A DNA stretch of 50,081 bases, taken from Saccoglossus kowalevskii (taxonomy: Eukaryota > Hemichordata > Enteropneusta > Harrimaniidae). The notes under the pieces are model-generated. The model saw only the letters and a list, made by a program, of their open reading frames with translations, was not told the origin of the DNA and searched no databases. Within the stretch, counting starts at the first letter, position 1. The number at the start of each line of letters is the position of its first letter. The DNA lies in the NCBI RefSeq assembly GCF_000003605.2, contig NW_003134343.1, positions 109,991-160,071 on the forward strand, written 5' to 3'. The translations under genes and the position numbers were made by a program. Positions 32,009 to 45,100 of this stretch are shown piece by piece.

Positions 32009-35000
32009 ATGGATGTGCATTGTAATTCAGACTTGTCGCCCGCGGCTCGCCAGATATCGTACTCCGGCGGTCGCTTGATGTTAATAGCTGTGGCAGTTAT
32101 CGTACTTACTGTGTGTGTCATTGCCATCGTGGCTGTTGTTGCGGTCGTGGTACTGGGCGAGTATGATGTCAATGAACTGCTAGAAGGTATGATCGGAGTT
32201 ATTTATTAAGTAGTGGGACCTCTGATTGTTGGAGATATGCAGGAATTGAAGAAACAGAGATATTCCTTACAATTGTTCAAATGCGGCCCTGAAACCAATT
32301 ATAGTAGGAACAAATAATTTTCACTCAATTGCTGACCCCCAGTTTAAATAATGTCACACCCATTAACTCATAGATATTCCCGAGAGTAACATTAAACGAA
32401 GTCTGAGTTGCTTAGTAGATAAACAACATGGCTTCTATAACTAAGCTAATTCGTGTTGGTATATATACAAACTTACACCGCATACATATTATAGGCAAGC
32501 ATCTCTGATTACTTGTTTGTCATCCTTATTACATCACTGTTTTGAACATGGTTGAATTATTATAAATAGGGTCAACGATCGGCATGGTCTACCAGAATCA
32601 ATGAGATACTAATGGGTGTACTAAACCGATATATAAATTAACAGTATAATATCACTGGGAATTACTATGGAAATATGCTAGCACATTTTAGGGTGAGCTA
32701 CATTTTCAAATAAAACTGTTTTTTTTTTCTTCTTGGCAGTGAGTACGGTAGGACAGATGACACCACAGACTGTTCCATGGAAATGTATGTAACATTTACC
32801 ATGTTCACGTTTACGTTAAGCGTGATTATAAAACAGTAAAAATAAATGTAACTGAAATATCCCGCCGTAACTCGTTAATTGGTTATTTCGTCATTCAGTG
32901 ATTATCTCAAAGTATTGAATACGTATAACCATATATAAACAACAAATGATATACTATATTTTTGCATACAGCCTTACGTCTGGTTGATGGAAACGAGATT
33001 GAAGGCAGTGTCGAAGTGTGGGCATACAATGAATGGTTATCACTATGTGGGACGAAGGGCCACTTCAAACACGTGGAAGCCGTGGTTATTTGTCGACATA
33101 TCGGAATCAGGTAATTGTCAAATGAATATATAAAACAAATGTTATGATATATTTAGTCCTGTACAGTGATTAATACTGTTGTTTCAGTTGCGGCTGCACG
33201 GTGGGGGGCAAAGGAGGCAATTGCCCCCTCGAAAAAAATGTTGGGGGCGCCGCCCTTCAAAATCAAGCTGAAACCCTCTGTGTCAGCAAAGTTGGTCCTT
33301 CAAAATGCAGGAAATAGCGTTTCAGATGTCCAAATGTTCAAGGTGGAGCATGCCCCTGTAAGGTCACGCCTTTGGCGCAAGGTGGGTAAACAGGTTTCGC
33401 CCCTTCATGCAAATCTTCGTGACGCCGCCTCTGTGTTTTACACGTTACTTTTGTTTTGTTATTTTATTTTATTTTATTTTATTTTATTTTATTTTATTTT
33501 ATTTTATTTTATTTTATTTTATTTTATTTTATTTTATTTTATTTTATTTTATTTTATTTTAATTTATTTTATTTATACGTTAACCACTTGCCATGGGTAA
33601 ATACATAAAATTATCCCATCAAAAGAGTACAATTTCTACACAAAAAACATGGTAACGAGATAATTATAAGAATACGAATATAAAGTAAAGTAAAAAGAAA
33701 AGAATAGGGGTATGTCAACGTCGCCGCATATTGAATGATTCCCATTGTTCAGTGTGCTTCGCTAATTTGCCCCCCCCCCCCATCGCTATCTCTTTTTTCA
33801 ATATTATAAACTTGCCTGATGAGATATAGACATCCATGGAAAGAAGGTTTTTTTGTTTCTCATTTTTATACGATACAAATATTATATTTGTTTCCAAGGG
33901 GCGGTGCATCTCCTCGGTATAACAGTCATTTCGGACCTGGAAAAAGTAATGCATCTGTTGTTATGAGAAGTCTGCTTTGCAATGGGGACGAGACTGCAAT
34001 CGAACAGTGTGAATATTCCATATCTAAAGACGTGTCGTGTCGGCAAACCAGCACTATTGGTGTTGTATGCGGCATACGTAACAACTCCCTGCGTAAGTAA
34101 TCCAGTCTCTAAATAGTATAACAAGGTTCAACGTTTCCTGCCAACTACGGTTGTGTAGTTTTTGGGGTGGACAGAAGAAGAGAGGGCTGACAAAGTAGAA
34201 GATGGGTGGAAGTTGTTACAGAAGAACTAGCCTGTCCATGTCACCCATATGACAAATTAACATGTAACAAGTCAGTATTACTAACACTGGCATGTATGTC
34301 GAGTGTGTGCATGTGTTCGATGTTTTGTAATATGCATGACGACGGTTTTGCATACAACCGTTTGCGCATGTGACACTAGGGTCACCCCTACATTTAAATA
34401 ATCATGGAGGTTCCATGCTTGAAGTACGGAGTGTGTAAATTAATGCGAGGGGAATATTACTCTTGAACATAATGTGGTAGTCTACATCGGACCTTCGGCA
34501 TCCGAACAACAAAACTTATATGATGTACGAATTATTCAATCGAGACACATTTAGCATCGTTCTAGTTGCTGGCAAAAAACGTGTCGAGCTTATACGTTCA
34601 CATGAGATGACACTTTGTACGCGCTCTCCAAAAAACTGTCTTCCATACACACCAATCGCAGCCAGAACAAGCCGCAGCCTAGAAAGTATTTAGAAATATG
34701 TAAAAAAAAAAGAATATGTTTGTGGAAGCAAGGCGTGTCCTAATATAAAATGATGTAATTTAGCGCACTGAATATATGTTGTGTACAATGGTACTGCCAA
34801 TCATCGATCACTTGGGTCTACGTGTGGAGTCTCGGTATGTCTGCCACTCAGTACTACTAGTATAAAAAACGCAGTTTGGCGTCCACTCGCAGGGGACGTG
34901 AAGCTTTTGGTCATGTTTGCTGCTCCTTTCTTCAGTGCACGTCGACAATTGCAGCATTCTCGTCACAATGAGTAGTAGTTTCCGCGGGAGAAGTAGGCTT

Positions 35001-37061
35001 ACCCTTATTTGAAGTCTATAAAGTTACTATATCATGAAGTGGCTGTCATGTACAGAACGAGCTGATTTTTATAAGCTCAATTTATTATACAAAATTACAA
35101 GCTCTTAACCACCTTTATATCTTTCTAAGATAACTCACACAGACCTAGTTATATTTACCATATAAGCGAACAAATTTATAATGTGTGTAATTCGCCCACA
35201 AGAAGTAACTTCGACGAACGTTAGGCGCTCTGCGGCCTGCTAACATGAGTCCTTGTCACTGTTAAATATAGTATTAACTGCTTAATAGTTTCGCTCATAT
35301 GAGATGTGTTCGGGCAACAGTTTATGATTTGGCCTGACATGTAGGAGTGAGTGGCGCCCTCGCCGGCCGAACGGCATCAGACCCACTACCGACGTGTATT
35401 GGGTTTGGAGCACAACAGAGGGCGCAACTCACGCGACCTAACCATGCTATGTATGAAGTAATTGATTATAGTTTTGTATATATTTCACTGTGTCTAATCA
35501 AATCATTTAACATAGTTATGAAATTTGCTTCGGTTGTACTAAAGCTACCCTGTTTTGATGAATACGCCTTACAAACTATCACTCCCTGACAAAATTGCCT
35601 GTACAGGCATGTGACTTCGAGTTCTATAAAATATGATGTTTTGTGTATAAGATATAGTGATGTCAATTCCCGTGTAAAGACCCCCCACACACACACACAC
35701 AGCGTATACCTATCGCGTTGTTATACACGCCGTCATCCAATGAACGCAAGCAATTCGACCGTCACGTGACAAATTTTCATGGAAATTCTATTAGATTAAA
35801 TTCACAGACAGGGCTTTCCTAAAGAAAAATGTTTTCCAGTGTACATACGTGTACATAGCGTGTCTTGTTTCCAATCTTTGACAAATTTTTGCTGTTTAAA
35901 TTATATCTCATTATCGCTCTACTTTCACCACGATAGGTGTTCGACTCCATGGGGGTGTCCTGCCGAGAGAGGGCCATGTACAGGTGACTTTGAATGGTGC
36001 GTCTTGGGATACATTGCTCGTACAAGGGTGGTATGAATCGTACAATGTGTTTCGTTACTTTTCAACTGCTGCCATTGCTTGTAAACAACTGGGTTACAGG
36101 TAAGTGTACTCAATACTCCGACGAGAAAAATCCAACTCAATCTGTGTCCCTTCCTTGATTTACATAATCTTTTTTGCGCCTTGTCCCCACTTCAATCGTT
36201 TGTACGTATATTTCAGTGGCGTTGTTCAACATATCCTAGAACCAAATGTGCCAAAAAGTCAACGTCTTCGTGTATTGTCGTGCTATGGAAGTGAATCGTC
36301 TTTGGCTGAATGTCTTGATGAAGGATATACTGATTTGTTAATGCGTTTTCCAATGGTAGTAAAATGTGACAACCGTATACAGAAATTTGGTAATTAGATG
36401 TTTATACATTGTAGTTGGACGGCTTGTCTCGTATTGCATTGATTTCAATTATATATTCCGAACCGATCCACCTGAAATATGTGTCTAATATGGTCGCATT
36501 GAATATTTATTTATACTTCATATTCTGATTGTTAAAAGAGCTCAGTTTGCCCAGTGGCATTGTTGCACGGGAAGGAGTGGTAGAAATACACGTGAATGAA
36601 GTTGGTGGCGCCCTCTGTTTCCACAAACACGTCATGAAAAATCCAACCTCTGTCCCAGACGTACTTTGTAGACAACTTGGTTTTAGGTAAGTAAGTGTAT
36701 TTCACTTGGGACTTCAACACTACGTTGCGTAAATCATTCGTCACGACCACATATAGTGATGGGCAATATCAAATCTCTCTTGTTAAATATGAATATGTCT
36801 ATTATCTTCAAACCTCTATAATATCACTGACTGGTACTGTTTGTATTCTTTGATAGTGGCAATTCATCGAAATCGTCCCTTTTATATTTCAACCAAAATG
36901 TACAGTCGAACGACTTGTTAGTGATGATGATTCTCGTTGAAAGCTGGTCCTGTATCGGTTCTGAATCTTCGATTATGGAATGCAGAACGTCAGGTTATTT
37001 ACAAGGCACTCAGGGCGAGTGGAACTATCCATGTACACTGCCAACACTAATGTGTAGATGA
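32009..37061 (+). CDS. Type II transmembrane protein with three SRCR domains (8 exons, 414 aa)
   Basis: Exons: 32009-32186, 32740-32784, 32972-33110, 33899-34092, 35937-36099, 36217-36389, 36539-36686, 36857-37061. Phases match and give 415 codons with TGA at the end. Residues 23-49 form a single hydrophobic helix (LMLIAVAVIVLTVCVIAIVA) after a short polar N-terminus; no signal peptide. The second exon codes a 15-residue stalk. SRCR domains: about 75-185, 186-297, 298-414, each from two exons split in phase 2 (group A arrangement). Domains 1 and 3 have six Cys, domain 2 has four. Exons 1, 3, 4 and 6 have the same lengths (178, 139, 194, 173) as their counterparts in the gene at 12205-19073, so the two are paralogues. 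An upstream in-frame ATG at 31940 would add 23 residues; 32009 is preferred because it gives the same first-exon length as the paralogue. Role: probable surface receptor, ligand unknown. Confidence 0.9.
33180..33450. mobile_element. Degraded mobile-element fragment in intron 3 of the three-SRCR gene
   Basis: GC-rich segment with GGTGGGGGGCAAAGG, GGGGGCGCCGCCC and TTCAAAATGCAGGAAATAGC, resembling dispersed repeat sequence I associate with animal transposon ends; the family cannot be named. It abuts the ATTTT microsatellite. The long open frame across it is not a gene. Confidence 0.4.
33461..33576. repeat. ATTTT pentanucleotide microsatellite
   Basis: About 20 perfect ATTTT units (33461-33560), then a few imperfect ones. 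It lies between the two exons of SRCR1 of the three-SRCR gene. Confidence 0.98.
35349..35430. repeat. Short inverted repeat, 82 bp span
   Basis: GAGTGGCGCCCTC (35349-35361) and GAGGGCGCAACTC (35418-35430) pair at 12 of 13 positions. Possibly a tiny MITE remnant in intron 4 of the three-SRCR gene. Confidence 0.55.
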
Positions 37062-39173
37062 TTTCCGGTAGACGTGAACACTCGGTACGCATGCACCGTA
37101 TTTCCTTTGTGTAATATTTTAGTTTGTTGACAACATTCCTTTGAACTCTGATCTGAATAATAATGAATAAGTATCATTCCATTATTGCAAAATTTGCATA
37201 TCACTTTCCATTCAGTGAATGTTATGACCATTCCATGTGTCACAATATTTGTCCCGTCTGGGTTACTTTAGGTGTGACGTTACACTTCCTTGTCTCCGCT
37301 TGTGCTTCTTTCTTTAGATACATGTATTGCTCAATTATTTATTTTTTTATTTATATTCCTCAAGTTCACTTTTACAGTCTTTAAATATTTTGTATACCGA
37401 GTATTCGTCTATTTCGCGGCGTTTATGTTTAATTTACCTATCGGATGTAGTTGCTTGTTATTTCAGTGTACTGTGTACTCTCGATGTATCATTGTATATA
37501 TAATCAGAATAAATCAATGTTTTACAGTCATCATATCGCGGGATCTCTTTGAAACATTCAATATCTTGTATACTGGTATCGAACATCACTTTATTTGGTT
37601 TGATTTGCATTGCAAACATTAGGTCACTTCTAACCCGAACGTTCATGGATTGACCATTAGACATATAAGGGAAGATGTTAGAAAAACTGCGCACCTGGAA
37701 CACAGTCAGTTGATTTGTTGTTTTTTTTAAAAATGGCCATTATAATCGTGGTCATTAGTGTAAAACCCACTATATAAGTTATGATTAGCTAGGGAGTCTT
37801 ATAAGTACAGTCATATAGAGCTTGTCGGAGTGTTACAATACTAAATGACGTAATCCATACAAACCACTCTAAGCGCGTTTACAACAATTAACTATAGTGT
37901 TGTGGTTCATAGAATCTTGTAAACCGTCACGTGGCCATTCAAGGATGTAATCTCAATTAATTAAATACAAATTTAGTATATTAGTCTTATTTTTGACTCG
38001 CTGTTAACATAACTCTGTACTATGGTATTGGTGATATATGAATTGGATGCCATAGAATGGTACTTGATGGCCAACCAACCTAATCAAATATGTATTTTGC
38101 ATTGTACGAGTGCAAAATTAGTTATTAGGATATTAGTACCAGCTGTTTTATACGCATGCGCATTGACCGATCCTGTCAAATCTCGTCATCTGTGTTGGGG
38201 CGTGTCTGGTCGATGTGAAATTGCTTCAGCCATTGGTTAACGGAATTAACTGATGTCTGTGTGAAAACCGCTGTAAAGTGGCGGTAAAATAAATTTGCGC
38301 GGTTTTTGCACTGCCATTTTCTGAGTGATTTGGAGCAGCAATGGAAGCCGACCATTTAATTGATAAAAATCTTGTCCAGAATATGATTTTAAATGGCCGA
38401 AATTATAGAGAAATCGGTCTCGTATTGGAAAGCATGTTTCCGGGAAAGAGAGGTGGCGAGGTGGCGTGGCGTGGCGTGGTGAGTTGATTTCCTCCCCGGC
38501 AACGCCGAGTTGAGCGTCGGTACCGAGAGAGAGGCGGTGAATACGGTGTCGAGCGGCCAACATAATAAATCAAACTTAGAACTCGCGATACTAGTGCAGA
38601 CGACTATGGTCGAACCAACCATGAAAAATAAATGGCGGGACTTTGGTGTTGCACATTTAACACAGAAATAAAAGACATGCCCACAGTTGGACAACCAATC
38701 ATTTCATTTTTGGTCACGATGCCACGGTCATCTCCACGTCCTTTGTAAACCACATATATGATGTGTCGCAGGTTAATTTGACATCGGTTTGGTTTCGTAA
38801 TGACATCGTAGTAGCATCGTAACAAAACAAACTGCAAACGATTTGGAATCAGACGTTATACATGGATGCTGTGGTAGTCCCTGGATTATGCCACATTTGA
38901 GACAAGTGTTTTACTTTTTGGCAAGAATGAAAAATGTGATCAGTTCTCGTTTACTTCTGAATGTTCGAAAAATGCTATTTTTGGTATATATCGTCACCAC
39001 GTGACAGTGGTTGCCTTACATCGACGCAGACGATCAGCTGAGCAGTGACAGTGTGTGCTGGTTGTATATGCTACACAAAAACACACTTTTCACATCAAAA
39101 CTCAGCCCTGAAATGTATAATGATTGTCACCATACTTATACTTATGACTGTTTCCAATCACGAAAATAATTAA
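37062..39173. other. 3' flank of the three-SRCR gene and intergenic sequence
   Basis: AATAAA at 37508-37513 is a candidate polyadenylation signal. No SRCR4 or SRCR5 exon relic was recognised here on the plus strand. A GGCGT repeat lies near 38456-38480. Short open frames have no known motif. Confidence 0.4.
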
Positions 39174-39325
39174 AGCAGGGGAGTCGTCACCTGTGCATAC
39201 GGCAGGTGATCATAGCGTGTTATTGTTTACAAACGTCTACCCATAAGCCTTTGCGTCTTAATCGTGCATTGTTATTGCCGCGTAAGACTCAAATCCCGCG
39301 CGTGCGCAGGTGACGAACCCTCCGC
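39174..39325. mobile_element. MITE flanked by TTAA, copy 2 (about 152 bp)
   Basis: Same family as 14065-14220: left end AGCAGGGGAGTCGTCACCTG, right end inverted GCGGAGGGTTCGTCACCTGC, then the CGCG-rich inner part. TTAA at 39170-39173 and 39326-39329. Internal sequence (TCTACCCATAAGCC, GTTATTG) matches copy 1 with many substitutions. Confidence 0.85.
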
Positions 39326-39329
39326 TTAA

Positions 39330-40755
39330 ACAACATTCACCACCAAAATGTGAAATAATCACTATTAATTAAAATGACATTACATTTGATTATAGGTAAA
39401 TAGTTTCTTAAATCGTTGGAAAAACACTAAGCATTTTCTATTACATTCATGAGAGCTGTGAGAACACATGAACAAATTTCAAAACCATAAAATACTTTTT
39501 GTTGATAAAAAACGGTGGCCAATAAAACATAATATTTGTTGTCTGTGGTTTACATATGTGTAACTCTAGATATAAATAAACTAGAATTTTTCAAATAAGT
39601 TCCCAGAAAGGTTACGAACTTGAATAACCATTTATACCCCCCCCCCCCAAAAAAAAAACGTTCTTGTCAGGAACGTCGAGGAAACGTCAAGAGTTTACTT
39701 AACGGCATAAGCCACAGAAAGCGCCCGCACGGCGCGAATATGAAATCGCGTTCTCTGTGGGATATAGGGCATAGCAACTCGCAGCACAACATAAAGGTGT
39801 GTTTTCGATCCGGTAGGGCCCAAATGTGATCAAATTATTGGATGTTTGACAAGATCTTTAAAGAAACACGCCCTGCTCGAGTACCGATTTCTGCATACAT
39901 CTTCGCAAATTTACTTCATTCTACATAGATCGTTGCCGTTACATCCAATATGGAGTATCTTATTACGTTAAATATGGAGTAATTTATTCAAACACCAATC
40001 TCTGTCTTCATTCGGTTTTATTTTATGTACGAAGTTATGAGGTCTGACATGTGTATGGGATATTGCACCGATGTGAGCTTCAACCCATTCACCGATATGC
40101 GTGTTTGTTTTAAAGTCGGTGTATTAATATAATACAATGACAAATTTATCGATATATACAGTAGAATCTTATTTTAGAATGTGAGATTTAATTGTATGGT
40201 TTAATTTTAAGTTACCATCCACTGCAGTGTAGACTGTATAGGGAAATCGCTTCGTCAAGTAAACGAGCACCTTCGCCAGCCAAGGAACGTTTGTTTCGGG
40301 AGTCGGCAATGAATCAGAACAAAAATACCGTGCGATTCGGGCTATGGTAAACGAGGTTCCTTTGCTGTTAGTTACATTGCTGTGACTCAAGGTTATTTCC
40401 GCGTTTGAACTTTAACATACCGTGCCATCACGTTCATAGATACCAGTACATATAGTGATGATGGCTGTTATTATTAGATATTGTAATTGTAATTATTGTT
40501 GTTAAATGTTTAATTATGCTCAGTTATGATGATGTGAATGATTATCAATAATCTTACAGACTTTACCAATAATTTAACTTTATACTAATAAATTACATAA
40601 AAACACCAATATATACTGAAATTCGTTGTCACTACCATAAATCTATAATACTGTTACTGGTGGTATCATAAGGATTATTTTATTTAGCAGTTAGCGGTCT
40701 AAATATGCTTTATACCACCGACAATTTAGCGCACACCTGTTCTACTCTAACTATT
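39330..40755. other. Intergenic, no gene recognised
   Basis: Includes a C10-A10 tract near 39637-39658. Short open frames on both strands show no domain motif. Confidence 0.4.
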
Positions 40756-41380
40756 TGTGTGTAGTTAACAGTCAATATGTATACACATACAATCTGCATA
40801 TGAATGAGTGTGTAGTTTACAACCTTCATAAGAATAAAGTATTATATGGTTCACAATTTCCACAGAGTACAAGTGCGTGGTTCAAAATTTCCATATGAAT
40901 GCAAGTGTGTAGTTTACAATCTCCATATAAATATAATTGTGTAGTTTACAATCTCCATATAAATACAAGTGTGTAGTTTACAATCTCCATGTAAATACAA
41001 GTGTGTAGTTTACAATCTTTGTGTAAATACAAGTGTGTAGTTTACAATGTCTATGGAGTAAAAGTGTGTGGTTTACAATCTCCATATAAATACAAGTGTG
41101 TAGTTTACAATCTCCATATAAATACAAGTGTGTAGTTTACAATCTCCATGTAAATACAAGTGTGTAGTTTACAATGTCTATGGAGTAAAAGTGTGTGGTT
41201 TACAATCTCCATATAAATACAAGTGTGTAGTTTACAATCTCCATATAAATACAAGTGTGTAGTTTATAATCTTCGTATGAATACAAGTGCGTAGTTTACA
41301 ATGTCTATGGAGTACAAGTGTGTGGTTTACAACCCCACGTGATTACAGGTGTATGGTATAAAATCTCCATATACTTAAAA
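40756..41380. repeat. 32-bp minisatellite with 127-bp higher-order period (about 19 units)
   Basis: The unit GTGTGTAGTTTACAATCTCC followed by ATATAAATACAA repeats about 19 times. A distinct variant with ATGTCTATGGAGTA starts at 41047, 41174 and 41301, exactly 127 bp apart, so four-unit blocks were amplified together. Outer units are more diverged than inner ones. Confidence 0.97.
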
Positions 41381-42107
41381 ATGAAAAAAATACAAGGGTG
41401 GCGACGGTTTTCTTCGTTTTTGAGAACGTCTTCACTGACAGTAATTAAAGGGCGGCAGTCGTCGTGCCGCGTCCTGTTCGATATGGGACTAATAGCGACG
41501 TATACAACGCGTGTAAAATACATTGTTTATTTACATGAAATTCGAACACGCGCTGCGCGACGACCACCGCGCTTTAATTGTATGCAGAGTAGGGTAGGTA
41601 TTAATGCTGGCACCAAAAATCTAGTCCGGTTCTGTCACGCCTCCCTAAAATAGGTGTAAGATAATTATTTTTAAAACTATACTGTGAATGCTGAGTAACC
41701 GCACACATAAAGATGAAAGTGGCATATATTAACACGGTGATGTGACCTTTAATTTACCCTGGTATCTGGCTATTTACAATCATTTTAAAATACTTATGCA
41801 AATTACGCTACCGAAGTGTCACAGTGGGTCGTTTCACTAGGTAGGACTGTGACGTCATTAAGGCTGGCCTCCCAGTTTATGTTGAATATTTGTCATGATT
41901 AATGAAGAGCGGGTGCCTAGTTCAAAATCTACCCAAAACCCCAACAGATCGATCGCAGGTAAATTATCTATGAGGAAAGAAGCGTCACATATAATCTATA
42001 TTTATGCATGGTATTACGTTTATATATATAATATCAACACCAACATGTATAGTGTATTGTGTCGCTGAGGAAGTTACTGTGTTGATTTATATTGGGTTGT
42101 AGTTGAT
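41381..42107. other. Upstream region of the ankyrin gene
   Basis: A TATATATATA run at 42021-42030 lies about 80 bp before the first candidate start codon and could be a TATA element. A short upstream reading frame starts at 42045 and ends before 42070. The rest has no recognised content. Confidence 0.35.
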
Positions 42108-45100
42108 ATGGAAACACTGAATCTAGTTATTTTGTTTATTTTAAGGATATTCGTGCGAAAACGTCTGATGGCACTCACATTAATCGGTTATATGTGTTTG
42201 AAACGCTCGGCAAGATTTCAAAAAATAACCGATAACACAAAACATTGTCAGATGGCAGAAAACGACCGAATCCCAGAAAGAAATGAGTCAAATGCAGATG
42301 GGAGTAGAGGCCGTGACTCCGACAACATTAATGATGAAGGAACACAAATTGACGTTGATGATGGCGTTATCGGAGATGCAGATGAACCGTCAATGGATGG
42401 TTTTCAGGCACGTTGCCACAGTGATGTAACGGACGATAACAGCGTACAAGCCGAGAGGCCTCTGAGTGGGGCATATCTGGAATGCGACAGGAATAGCCTC
42501 ATAAACAACAACGACCAGCTGCAAATAGGCAAACTAAGTTCACGTGAATCAATTGGGCATAAACCGTGTTCCGAGAAAATTGACGACATTGATACGAAAC
42601 ATTCTCTGCATTTCCAAGATATTGCGATTACAGAGCCGGAAATAAAGGATAACCCAGACGGTAAGCCCAATCAAGGAAAAGTTGATATCCGTTTAGTTAC
42701 ACTGTTTAGTATGTAATTGTTATTCGAACGTGAGTGCATAGGTATAAATATATCACTAAAAGTGGCGGGTTGGGATCATTCTAGTCGTGTCTAAAATTGG
42801 AACCGTGGCTTGTCTGTGCAGGTTAACATTTAACTATCCGTCGTTTGCGCAGTTATGCATGGGCTAATTAGTTCGCTGTTCGTCGTTAATACGTGTGTAG
42901 CCCATCTTATCTTTCAGTTCCTGAACTAATTCACTTTGATATATCCTTCATTTAGTGACTCGTGCTGTGGAGGTTCCAAGTTCCGCTAACAAGGACGTAC
43001 AGAAGGATTTATTTCGCTATGTGGGAACTAACGATGTTCTGGGAATACGTAAACTGATCAAGTCAGCTGACTTACAAGTTAAAAAAGATGGTTACACCTT
43101 GTTGCACCAGGCAGCTATATTCAACGTGCCCAGCCTAGTGAGTGCTCTATTTCATTTCACTGAATTCAGCCTACTGATCGAACAACCTGTGCAATGTTAT
43201 GATGCGAATATTGGCAAAACAGCCAGAGAACTCGCGAAAAATAAAGGGGACTGGAAACTGGTGAAAATAATCGAGGATTACTCACGCATGGAGAACCAGC
43301 TTAGTGATTTGCACCGTGCTGCTAGACAGGGTGATTTGGAATCCGTGCAGACCCTTTGCGAGACAGGCGTTGACGTTGATTTGCCAGTTAACGATAATAT
43401 AACGTCATTATATATGGCTACTAGCGCTGGACATCTCGATGTGGTTAAAAAGCTCGTCGAATGGGGCGCCGATATCAATACACGACACAGTCGAGGGGAT
43501 ACCTTTCTGCACCGTGCTGCGTCGTGGGGTCATTATGATATCGCCGAATACCTACTTTCAACCGGAATGGAGTCCCTCGATATCGACGCTGTCAACGAGG
43601 ATTCCGAAACTGCGTTGCACAGAGCTGTTTGTTATAACCACATTGATATTTCTCGGTTGTTGTTACAGAATGAAGCGGATCCAAATATCGCAGACAAAAC
43701 CCAGAACAGTCCTCTCCATATAGCTGTATGTAATAACTACCCAAACTTAGTGGAACTTCTCCTACACAAGGGAGCAAATCCCGATGTATGGAATTTGGAC
43801 GGATTGACACCTTTGCACATGGCTTGCACCAACAATCTGTGCAGTATAGTGCAATTGTTGATTGATCACTCGTCCAGTGTCGACATTCGTGACAAGGAGA
43901 ACCATCGGTCGCCTTTACACATAGCTGTGTATTATGGTTATTATGAAGTGTCAGCCTATTTGTGTAAGTGCGGCGCCGATACCAACACGCGTGAGAAAAA
44001 TGGCTGGCATCCACTGTCACTAGCAGTGGCAGGAAATCATGCGGAAATTGTTAAACTGCTGATAGATTCTAAGAGCGACGTGAATAAAATTGTACCATCC
44101 AATCCCATAGATAATAATGATTGTACCGTGAAACAGTTGGAGTCTGAATTAGACAGACATCGCAGTTTTAGGAAGAACGAACATAATCATAAACTAACCG
44201 TCCTTCATATTGCTGCAGAAAATGGAGCTGCGGTAATCGTTGAATATCTCATGAAGGCAAAGGCATGCGTGGATGCTAAAGATGTATCAGGAAGATCGTC
44301 GTTGCATGTGGCTGCCTTGAAAGGAAACCTAGACGTTGTTAAACTGCTACTACGTGGAGGATCATTTGTAGACCTCGTAACAAACAGAAATGCAACTGCT
44401 CTTCACCTAGCCGCCAAAGCTGGACATGCATCTGTTGTCAAATATCTTCTCAAAAAAGGTGCAAAGCCAAATGCCGTGACAATGGCGATACAGACCACTC
44501 TGCATTGGGCAGCAAGTCAAAACAACATTGATGTAGTGCTTTATATTATGAAATACGGAGCCCAGATAGATGCATTTGATTTGAACGACTGGACTCCGCT
44601 TTATTGCGCCGCTCAGTTTGGACAGGATAAGGTCATTCGTCTTCTGCTAGCTAATGGTGCCAACATTGAAGGTGTCAAGGAGAGAGAGACGCCGTTGCAC
44701 GTCGCGGCAAGTAGAGGGCGGGTTGAATGCATAATTGTACTACTGGAGCACGGGGCTAACATCGAAGCCAAAGATTCTAACATGCAGACAGCGCTTCATC
44801 GAGCGGCGAATTCCGGGTTTTGCGATGCAGTTCACACACTGCTACAGCATGGTGCCGATATCAATGCTGTCGAGATGGGAGAATTAACAGCTCTTCAATT
44901 GGCCTGTATGAAAGATAATCTGGAGGTTGTTACATGCCTGCTAGAAAACGGCGCCGAAGTAAACCATAAGGACAGATTTGGAACAACGGCTCTGCACATA
45001 TCCGCTTCACATGGACATGTGTCTGTAGTGAACTATCTTATTGAACACAGGGCAGACCTCCAAGCGATCGATGAAAATGGGCTAACCCCGCTGCATAATG

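Noticed and set aside
33166-33600. 144-residue open frame ending in a Tyr/Phe/Ile repeat
   Set aside because: It is made of a degraded repeat fragment and the ATTTT microsatellite and lies in an intron of the three-SRCR gene.
38604-38837. 77-residue minus-strand open frame
   Set aside because: No recognisable motif, no clear splice context; kept as unexplained non-coding sequence.
40756-41380. CRISPR-like array of regular 32-bp repeats
   Set aside because: The units are contiguous with no unique spacers, carry graded sequence variants and lie in a eukaryotic context; it is a minisatellite.
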